Source: Amycolatopsis acididurans (GTDB taxonomy: Bacteria; Actinomycetota; Actinomycetes; Mycobacteriales; Pseudonocardiaceae). Taken from it: a stretch of DNA of 64,000 bases. Numbering within the stretch: the stretch's first letter is position 1; each line of letters starts with the position of its first letter. A model generated the notes under the pieces. The model saw only the letters and a program-made list of their open reading frames with translations, did not search any database and was not told the origin of the DNA. The stretch covers positions 1 to 64,000 of the forward strand of contig NZ_JAAXLS010000006.1 of assembly GCF_012328925.1 (NCBI RefSeq), written 5' to 3'. The translations under genes were made by a program, and so were the position numbers. Below are positions 58,799 to 64,000 of the stretch, in pieces.

Positions 58799-58817
58799 TA
58801 GGACGTTGGACGTCCTA
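58799..58817. promoter_or_regulatory. FadR-type operator upstream of MFS gene
   Basis: TAGGACGT-TGG-ACGTCCTA is a perfect dyad with 8-bp arms, about 32 bp upstream of the MFS start and about 97 bp from the FadR-type gene. Size and symmetry fit a GntR/FadR dimer. It is the best candidate binding site for the protein encoded at 58914-59621. Confidence 0.65.
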
Positions 58818-58913
58818 TGATGGCTGGGACGCTAGCCCAACAACCGGAGCGAGGGCAAGAGTGGCGAGCAGCCGGGGCATGAGCCGCCCGGCGCGGGGTG
58901 AGAGGGCCGCCGG

Positions 58914-59621
58914 ATGAGTACCTGGGAGAACGGCCCGCGTGGCCCGGTGCGCAGCCGGGGCACGACGCGCAGCCAGGAGCTGGTCGACCGCATCATCGAG
59001 CTGATCGATCAGCGCGGGCTGCGCCCGGGCGATCCGCTGCCGCCGGAACCGCGCCTGATGGAGGAGTTCGACGTCGCGCGCAACTCCGTGCGCGAGGCAC
59101 TGCGGTCGTTGCAGGCACTGGGCATCGTCGAGATCCGGCACGGCTACGGCACGTTCGTCGGCGAGGCCAGCATGGCCACTCTCGGCCCGTCGCTGCTCTT
59201 CCGCACGCGCGCGCACTCCCGCGACGGCTTGCGCGGGCTGTCCGACCTGCTCGAGGTGCGTCAGGTACTGGAGACCGAGCTGGCCCGCAAGGTTTCCGGC
59301 GACCGGAAACTGATCGAGGAACTCACCGGCTGCGTCGAGCGCATGCGTGACCCGGCGACCGCGGCCGCGGCCGACCGGGATTTTCACGAACGCATCTGCG
59401 TCGCGGCGGGCAACGAGCTGGCCGTGGAGCTGACGCGGCTGTTCTGGAACGTCTACCGGCAGACCGAAACACTGATCGGCGCGCCGACGTCCACGACGGA
59501 CTCATTGGTGGCCAAGCACGCGAAGATCGTCGCGGCCATCGAATCCGGCGACGGCGAAGCCATCGGCAACGCCGTCCGCCAGCATTTCGACGAGGTGCGG
59601 GGGAGGATCAGCCGGCGCTGA
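58914..59621 (+). CDS. FadR/GntR-family regulator
   Basis: The 235-residue protein has the GntR winged helix (LVDRIIELIDQRGLRPGDPLPPEPRLMEEFDVARNSVREALRSLQALGIVEIRHGYGTFV) and an FCD ligand domain with helices LLEVRQVLETELARKV, CVERMRDP and FHERICVAAGN. The His and Asp residues typical of the metal-binding FCD pocket (DRDFHERI, HFDEVRG) are present. It is divergent from the MFS gene and likely represses it in the absence of a carboxylate ligand. Its stop overlaps the convergent truncated-hemoglobin gene by 14 bp. Confidence 0.85.
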   Translation: MSTWENGPRGPVRSRGTTRSQELVDRIIELIDQRGLRPGDPLPPEPRLMEEFDVARNSVREALRSLQALGIVEIRHGYGTFVGEASMATLGPSLLFRTRAHSRDGLRGLSDLLEVRQVLETELARKVSGDRKLIEELTGCVERMRDPATAAAADRDFHERICVAAGNELAVELTRLFWNVYRQTETLIGAPTSTTDSLVAKHAKIVAAIESGDGEAIGNAVRQHFDEVRGRISRR

Positions 59622-59982
59622 GGGGCGCGCCGGAAACGATGTCCGCCGCGAGCGGGGCGACCGCGGCGAGGATCTGGTCCACCAGATGCGGCGGCACGCC
59701 CGCGTCGGTCAGCGATTCCGCCAGCAGTACGGCCACGCGGTCGAAATCGGCCTGGCTGATGCCCCGGCCCCGGTGGGCCTCTTTCATGTTCTGCCCGACG
59801 TAGTGCTCCGGTCCGCCCAGCGCGCCCGCGAAGAACTCGACCTGCCTGCCCTTGAGCCGGTTCATGTTGGCGCCGGCGAAGAACGGGGCGAGATCGGCGT
59901 CCTTGAGCACCCGGACGTAGAAATCGTCAACGACCGCGATGAGGGCTTCCTGGCCGCCGATCTGGTCATAGATGCTGGTCAT
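59608..59982 (-). CDS. Truncated hemoglobin (group I type)
   Basis: The 124-residue protein is a 2-over-2 globin: MTSIYDQIGGQEALIAVVDDFYVRVLKDADLAPFF with the distal Tyr (about 23), MNRLKGRQVEFFAGALGG and the proximal His in MKEAHRGRGISQADFD (about 72). Group I globins such as HbN detoxify nitric oxide. ATG 59982 lies inside the upstream DivIVA-like gene by 17 bp, so it is in the same operon as a flavohemoglobin and is probably part of a nitric-oxide response. Confidence 0.85.
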   Translation of the reverse strand: MTSIYDQIGGQEALIAVVDDFYVRVLKDADLAPFFAGANMNRLKGRQVEFFAGALGGPEHYVGQNMKEAHRGRGISQADFDRVAVLLAESLTDAGVPPHLVDQILAAVAPLAADIVSGAPLSAG

Positions 59983-60604
59983 GTTCGCCTTTCGGTAGGT
60001 GCTCCGGAATCCGCGCGAGTTTGTCGACTTCCTGCGCGAAAGCGTCGGACGCCGCGTGCAGCTGAACCTGTACCGCGCGGCAGAAAGCGCGTAACCAGGC
60101 CATCCGGCGTTCCATTTCCTCGAGATCGGCGTCGCGGTCGTCCCCGGCGCGCGTGCGGTAGGCGTGCACGGCCTGCTGCGCCGCGGCCTCCGCTCTCCGC
60201 TGCGCGTCCTGCACCAGCGCGGTGGCCTGTGTCCTGGCCTCACCGGTGACGCGGCGGCTGTGTGCCTCGGCCTGCGCGATGTAGGCCTCCGCCTGCAACT
60301 GTGCTTCCGAGAGCAGGTTCACCGCCGCCACGTCCACCTGGACCGGCACCAGTGCGGGATCGACGTTCTCGCCGTGGTTGCGGTACCAGTCGCGCAGACG
60401 GTCCACTTCGGCGCGCAGGCGCGCGTTCTCCGCCTCGCCCGCCGCGATCTCCTCGGCGAGCCTGCGCTGGAACAACTCGACTTCGCTCGCGTCGACACCG
60501 CGACGGCCGATCGGTGCCTTGCTGAACGTGAGGCTGCGGATTCGTTCCGGCGTGAGTATGCGCCGGAACGACGGTTGTCGCTGGCCGTCTGCCTGCAAAG
60601 TCAT
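59966..60604 (-). CDS. DivIVA-like coiled-coil protein between two globin genes
   Basis: The 212-residue protein begins with a DivIVA-type segment, ILTPERIRSLTFSKAPIGRRGVDASEVELFQRRLAEEI (about 15-55), followed by a long coiled coil (about 55-160) rich in Ala, Glu and Arg, and a short C-terminal helical tail. DivIVA proteins sit at curved membranes and recruit growth or division factors; in actinobacteria Wag31/DivIVA directs polar growth, but this smaller paralog is not the essential one. ATG 60604 overlaps the flavohemoglobin stop, and its 3' end overlaps the hemoglobin gene. A structural role in the globin system is suggested only by position. Confidence 0.75.
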   Translation of the reverse strand: MTLQADGQRQPSFRRILTPERIRSLTFSKAPIGRRGVDASEVELFQRRLAEEIAAGEAENARLRAEVDRLRDWYRNHGENVDPALVPVQVDVAAVNLLSEAQLQAEAYIAQAEAHSRRVTGEARTQATALVQDAQRRAEAAAQQAVHAYRTRAGDDRDADLEEMERRMAWLRAFCRAVQVQLHAASDAFAQEVDKLARIPEHLPKGEHDQHL

Positions 60605-61761
60605 ACTGGGTATTCCTTGTCCCCTTGGAGAAATCCGGTCGCGCTGGTGGGGCCCCCGTAGCCTTGGAAGTCCTCGTAGTGCACGCGGTGGTCGCCCATC
60701 CCCGCGGCGCGCAACGTGTCGCGCGTGGCCGCCACCATCGCGGGCGAGCCGCACACGTAGACCTCCTGCGCGGGCCATGGCCCGTAGCGCAGCGCGACCT
60801 CGCTGACCAGCCCGTGCGGCACGTTGGCTTCTTTGTCCTCCGACAGCACGGGAATCACGCGCAGGCCGGGTATCGCGCGCTCGAAGGCCTCGATGGCCGG
60901 CATGTCGTAGAGATCGCGCATGCAGCGCGCGCCGACGAACAGGTGGACCTCGCGGCGGAGCTGTTCGTTCGCGATCTGGCCGAGCAGCGCCTTGAACGGG
61001 GCCAGCCCCGTTCCGCCCGCGATCAGCAGTATGTCCCGTTCGTGATCGACGGTGAGGCTGCCGCCGACCGGCGCACCGACCCGCAGCACGTCACCGAGCT
61101 GGATGCCCTGGACGAGTGCCGTGCTGACCACACCGCCGTCGACCATGCGTACGTGCAGTTCGAGCAGCCCGTCGTCGCGGGCGACGTTCGTGGGGGAGTA
61201 GTAGCGCCACATCCTCGGCCGCAGCTGGGTTTCCACCGCGACGCTTTGACCTGCGGCGTAGTGCAGTGGCCGGTCGGTGCGCACGGTCAGCACGGCGACG
61301 TCCACCGTTCTTCGTTCGTGGCGCACCACTTCCGCGTTCCACCACGGCGGCGTGTGCTGCGCGGCCTCCTGCGCCGCGGCCTTCATCACGTCGGCGACCA
61401 GGGTGTAGGCGGCGGTCCAGTCCGCCGCGAGTTCTGCGGTCCAGTTCTCGGACAGGAAATGCTTGAGCGTGGCCAGCAACGCCTGCCCCACGGCGGGATA
61501 GTGGTCGGCGGTGACCGCGAACTTGCGATGATCGCGGCCGAGTTGCTGCAGGAACGGCACGGCGGCGTCGAGTTCGTCCACATGCGCGACCACCCTGCCC
61601 AGCGCGGACAGCAGTTTGTCACGTTGCGCGGACATACCCGCGGGAAACATTTCCCGGATCGGGGGATTCGTCAGGAACAAGGTCGAATAGAAGAAAAGCG
61701 GAACCTGGCCGCCGAAGCCGGCTACGGTATTCCAGCTCTCACGAAGCCGGACGGTGTCCAT
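60601..61761 (-). CDS. Flavohemoglobin-type nitric oxide dioxygenase
   Basis: The 386-residue protein has an N-terminal globin (about 1-140; Tyr in LFFYSTLFL, proximal His in VTADHYPAVGQALLATLKHFL) and a C-terminal ferredoxin-reductase module. FAD binds through RYYSPTN (about 205) and NAD(P)H through LLIAGGTGLAPFKALL (about 265) and VYVCGSPAMVAATRDTL (about 345). The enzyme turns nitric oxide and oxygen into nitrate. ATG 61761 follows no strong Shine-Dalgarno site. It starts an operon with the DivIVA-like and truncated-globin genes, with a 17-bp-spaced promoter about 93 bp upstream. Confidence 0.88.
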   Translation of the reverse strand: MDTVRLRESWNTVAGFGGQVPLFFYSTLFLTNPPIREMFPAGMSAQRDKLLSALGRVVAHVDELDAAVPFLQQLGRDHRKFAVTADHYPAVGQALLATLKHFLSENWTAELAADWTAAYTLVADVMKAAAQEAAQHTPPWWNAEVVRHERRTVDVAVLTVRTDRPLHYAAGQSVAVETQLRPRMWRYYSPTNVARDDGLLELHVRMVDGGVVSTALVQGIQLGDVLRVGAPVGGSLTVDHERDILLIAGGTGLAPFKALLGQIANEQLRREVHLFVGARCMRDLYDMPAIEAFERAIPGLRVIPVLSEDKEANVPHGLVSEVALRYGPWPAQEVYVCGSPAMVAATRDTLRAAGMGDHRVHYEDFQGYGGPTSATGFLQGDKEYPV

Positions 61762-61853
61762 TGTTAGAACGCCCTTCCTGGCGTGCCACGATCGGGGTGA
61801 ATCGTCTACCGGCCTGAGCCATTCGGCCCCGGCTGCTCGGCCGTCTCGCGGAG

Positions 61854-61889
61854 AGCCTAAGTCCACCGCAATTTGCATTCAAGGCCTTG
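61854..61889 (-). promoter_or_regulatory. Promoter of the globin operon
   Basis: On the minus strand TTGAAT (61877-61882) and TAGGCT (61854-61859) are separated by 17 bp. A perfect palindrome CAAGGCCTTG (61880-61889) overlaps the -35 box and could be an operator. The remaining part of the 356-bp gap (61762-62117) shows an A/T-richer stretch near 61900-62030 but no gene. Confidence 0.6.
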
Positions 61890-62063
61890 CCCGGGTCGAG
61901 AACGAATTACCGTTTTCTTTTCCGATATGAGCAGCAACTAACGCTCACGCTGTGTCGAAACCGGGGTTCGCGCAGCGTAGTTCAGGAAACAAAACGGGAA
62001 AAAACAATCTGGTTCTGTACGTTTCGGGTATGTCGCCGCCGCGAGACGGGGCACGCCGGGGGA

Positions 62064-62104
62064 GGGAGAACAGCGATCCGGGGATGGTGAACCGCTGTTC
62101 TCCC
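62064..62104 (-). terminator. Terminator of the gamma-glutamyltransferase gene
   Basis: GGGAGAACAGCG (62064-62075) and CGCTGTTCTCCC (62093-62104) are perfect 12-bp complements with a 17-base loop, 14 bp beyond the stop codon at 62118. No T run follows. It should end transcription from the right and separate the gene from the globin operon. Confidence 0.75.
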
Positions 62105-62117
62105 GCCACCGGCCGGG

Positions 62118-63902
62118 TCACCGGCCGGACGCGTATCCCTGCATGCCGCGGGGGTTGGCGGCCGCGGACAGCACGCCGGTCTCCGGATCCCGCGCCACCG
62201 CGCACAACCGGCCCTCCGACCACGGCCCACCGACGGTAACCCGATGTCCCCGGCGGCGCAGCCCGGCGATGACGTCCTCGCCGATCCGCGATTCCACGGT
62301 CACCTCACCCGGCGCCATCACCCGCGGATAGAACGACCCCGGGAAGCTGTCGTGGTGCCAGTTCGGCGCGTCGATCGCCCCCTGCAGATCCAGCCCGCCG
62401 CGCACCTTCGCCCGCAGCGCGACGGCGAGGAAGAAGTGGAAGTTCCACTGGTCCTGCTGGTCACCGCCCGGTGTCCCGAACGCCAGCACCGGCTGCCCGT
62501 CGCGCAGTGCCATCGACGGGGTGAGTGTCGTCCGTGGACGTTTGCCCGGTGTCAGCGAGTTCGGCAGTCCCGGTTCCAGCCAGGCCATCTGTAATCGCGT
62601 GCCCAGCGGGAAACCGAGCTCCGGCACCACCGGATTCGACTGCAGCCAGCCGCCGCTCGGTGTCGCCGCGACCAGGTTTCCCCACCGGTCGGCGACATCG
62701 AGATGGCAGGTGTCGCCGCGGGTCGCGCCGTCCTTGGCGACCGTCGGTTCGCCCGCGCCCGCCGGCACGTCCACCGTACCGCCTGAGGCGACGAACGTGG
62801 CGTGTTCGCTCAGTCGCGGCGCCCGGCCGTCCGGACTTCCCGGCCGCAGTTCGCACGAGGCGTCCCGGCCGATCAGCGCACGGCGGGTTTCGTTGTAGGG
62901 CCGGGAAAGCAGCGTGTCCAGCGACACCTCGGCGCAGTCGCCGTACCAGGCCTCGCGGTCGGCGAAGGCGAGCTTCGAGCCCTCGATCAGCGTGTGGTGG
63001 TACTCCGGCGTGCCGTACTCCAGCTCCTCCGGCAACAGCGCGAGTTGTTGCGCGAACACCGGTCCCTGGCTCCACAGTCCCGGTTTCGCGATCGTCCAGC
63101 CGTTCCAGTCGTAGGTGACCGGGTCCTCGTAGGATGCGGAGAAGTTCACGAGGTCGTCACCGGTCAGCGTGCCCGCGTGCCGATCGCCGGAGGTGTCCAT
63201 TGTGGATCGCGCGGCCGACCCGGCCAGCGCCGCACCGATGAAGCCCTCGCGCCAGACCCGGCGGGCGGCCTCGATCTGTTGTTCCCGGCCGGATCCGGCC
63301 GCCTCGGCTTCGGCGATCAGGCGCTGCCAGGTCCTGGCGAGTGCGGGATTTTTCAGCAGCTCGCCGGGCGCGGGCGCGTTGCCGCCGGGCAGGTAGATCT
63401 CGGCCGAGGTGGTCCACTCGGTCTCGAACAGCTCCCGCACCGTTTCGACGGTCTCGCCGATCCGCTCCACCGCGGGATGGCCGCGCTCGGCGTACCCGAT
63501 CGCGTAGGACAGCACGTCGGCGAGCCGTTTGGTGCCGTGGTCGCGCAACAACGTCATCCACGCGTCGAACGCGCCGGGCACGGCGGCGGCCAGCGGGCCG
63601 GTACCGGGCACCAGGTCAAGACCCAGCGAGAGGTAGTGCTCGATCGTCGCACCGGCCGGGGCCGGGCCTTGTCCACAAAGGATTTCCGGCGCCCGCCCGG
63701 CGGGCGCGAGAATGATCGGCACCTCGCCGCCGGGACCGTTGAGGTGTGGTTCGACCACGTGCAGCACGAAGGCGGCCGCGACCGCCGCGTCGAAAGCGTT
63801 GCCGTCGTCCTCGAGCACCGCCATCGCCGTGGCCGAGGCGAGCCAGTGCGTGGACGACGCCATCCCGAACGTGCCCTGCAGGGTCGGTCGCGTCGTGATC
63901 AC
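62118..63902 (-). CDS. Gamma-glutamyltransferase-family protein
   Basis: The 594-residue protein has the N-terminal nucleophile hydrolase layout of GGT: GMASSTHWLASATAMAVLEDDGNAFDAAVAAAFVLHVVEPHLNGPGGEVPI (large-subunit start), and the cleavage and catalytic Thr in DTCHLDVADRWGNLVAATPS (about 393), followed by GKRPRTTLTPSMALRDGQPVLAFGTPGGDQQ. No signal peptide is seen, unlike secreted GGTs, so it may be a cytoplasmic or acylase-type member. GTG 63902 begins the conserved part; a longer frame reads into the promoter of the divergent LysR gene. Substrate may be gamma-glutamyl compounds or an amide. Confidence 0.82.
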   Translation of the reverse strand: MITTRPTLQGTFGMASSTHWLASATAMAVLEDDGNAFDAAVAAAFVLHVVEPHLNGPGGEVPIILAPAGRAPEILCGQGPAPAGATIEHYLSLGLDLVPGTGPLAAAVPGAFDAWMTLLRDHGTKRLADVLSYAIGYAERGHPAVERIGETVETVRELFETEWTTSAEIYLPGGNAPAPGELLKNPALARTWQRLIAEAEAAGSGREQQIEAARRVWREGFIGAALAGSAARSTMDTSGDRHAGTLTGDDLVNFSASYEDPVTYDWNGWTIAKPGLWSQGPVFAQQLALLPEELEYGTPEYHHTLIEGSKLAFADREAWYGDCAEVSLDTLLSRPYNETRRALIGRDASCELRPGSPDGRAPRLSEHATFVASGGTVDVPAGAGEPTVAKDGATRGDTCHLDVADRWGNLVAATPSGGWLQSNPVVPELGFPLGTRLQMAWLEPGLPNSLTPGKRPRTTLTPSMALRDGQPVLAFGTPGGDQQDQWNFHFFLAVALRAKVRGGLDLQGAIDAPNWHHDSFPGSFYPRVMAPGEVTVESRIGEDVIAGLRRRGHRVTVGGPWSEGRLCAVARDPETGVLSAAANPRGMQGYASGR

Positions 63903-63973
63903 GCGTGGAGTATCGCTCCGGACGCCGCGGCACGTCCAAGACATCCGTGACACCACTTCGATAGCGTTCGGCT

Positions 63974-64000
63974 ATGGAACGCAGGCAGCTGGAGTACTTC
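63974..64000 (+). CDS. LysR-family regulator, first codons
   Basis: The nine visible codons from ATG 63974 read MERRQLEYF, the usual start of the LysR helix-turn-helix domain. The gene runs past the window and is divergent from the gamma-glutamyltransferase gene with 71 bp between, so it probably controls that gene. The shortness of the visible part limits certainty. Confidence 0.55.

Noticed and set aside
1..64000. CRISPR arrays, rRNA genes and further tRNA genes
   Set aside because: No regularly spaced repeats, rRNA-like sequence or second cloverleaf was seen.

Overview
The window is high-GC actinobacterial DNA. GTG and TTG starts are common, genes overlap as ATGA, GTGA or TGATG, and several promoters look leaderless. 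The gene families fit a Pseudonocardiaceae-type genome such as Amycolatopsis: F420-type luciferase-like oxidoreductase, MpaB/DUF2236, ANTAR proteins, DUF574 methyltransferase, a ShbA-like sigma factor, DasR-type and KstR-type operators. The genus is an inference.

Positions 1-21034 are accessory DNA beside an intact tRNA-Pro(GGG) gene (21035-21108, minus strand) and look like an integrative, mobilizable element. The left part holds the end of an IS5-type transposase, a HipA kinase overlapped with a DUF262 protein, a CutA-like protein and an XRE/TPR regulator. A divergent control region (about 5490-5706) carries a near-consensus promoter inside inverted repeats. It separates an XRE regulator from a tightly overlapped plus-strand transfer operon: xis-like protein, VirD4/TraG-type coupling ATPase, GGDEF protein, DUF4913-like protein, DUF2637-like membrane protein, then a candidate oriT and a 1468-residue MobF relaxase-helicase. 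After an inverted-repeat-rich non-coding stretch come two small proteins, a C5-cytosine methyltransferase and a tyrosine integrase. A visibly lower-GC three-gene cassette of unknown function (18770-20516) lies between the integrase and the tRNA. No mating-pore gene, replication initiator or left att copy is visible, so the element runs past position 1.

From 21174 onward the sequence looks chromosomal. 21-27 kb: a decayed capA-like gene, then secreted polysaccharide enzymes (GH18 behind paired DasR-type sites, GH64, NodB deacetylase). 27-36 kb: a MerR/thioredoxin pair, a sigma factor, flavin enzymes, and an operon for a response-regulator/thioredoxin-reductase fusion with a cyclic-nucleotide-domain histidine kinase; an F420-type enzyme with a KstR-type operator; a GH16 glucanase. 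36-41 kb: a TauE/SafE exporter and a three-subunit form-II CO-dehydrogenase/xanthine-dehydrogenase-type operon. 41-50 kb: divergent yceI/marR, two ANTAR regulators, a degenerate RsbW-like protein, TetR/MpaB, a GntR-controlled sugar-acid enzyme and a P-loop/Sel1-repeat protein.

At 50-54.5 kb a five-gene minus-strand operon (acyl-CoA ligase with a frameshift, membrane acyltransferase, ComA-like phosphosulfolactate synthase, VOC protein, histidine phosphatase) suggests a sulfolactate-derived or acylated product. The right end holds an esterase lipoprotein, a rhomboid protease, a DUF574 methyltransferase, an MFS transporter divergent from its likely FadR-type repressor, a flavohemoglobin/DivIVA-like/truncated-hemoglobin operon, a gamma-glutamyltransferase and the first codons of a LysR regulator.
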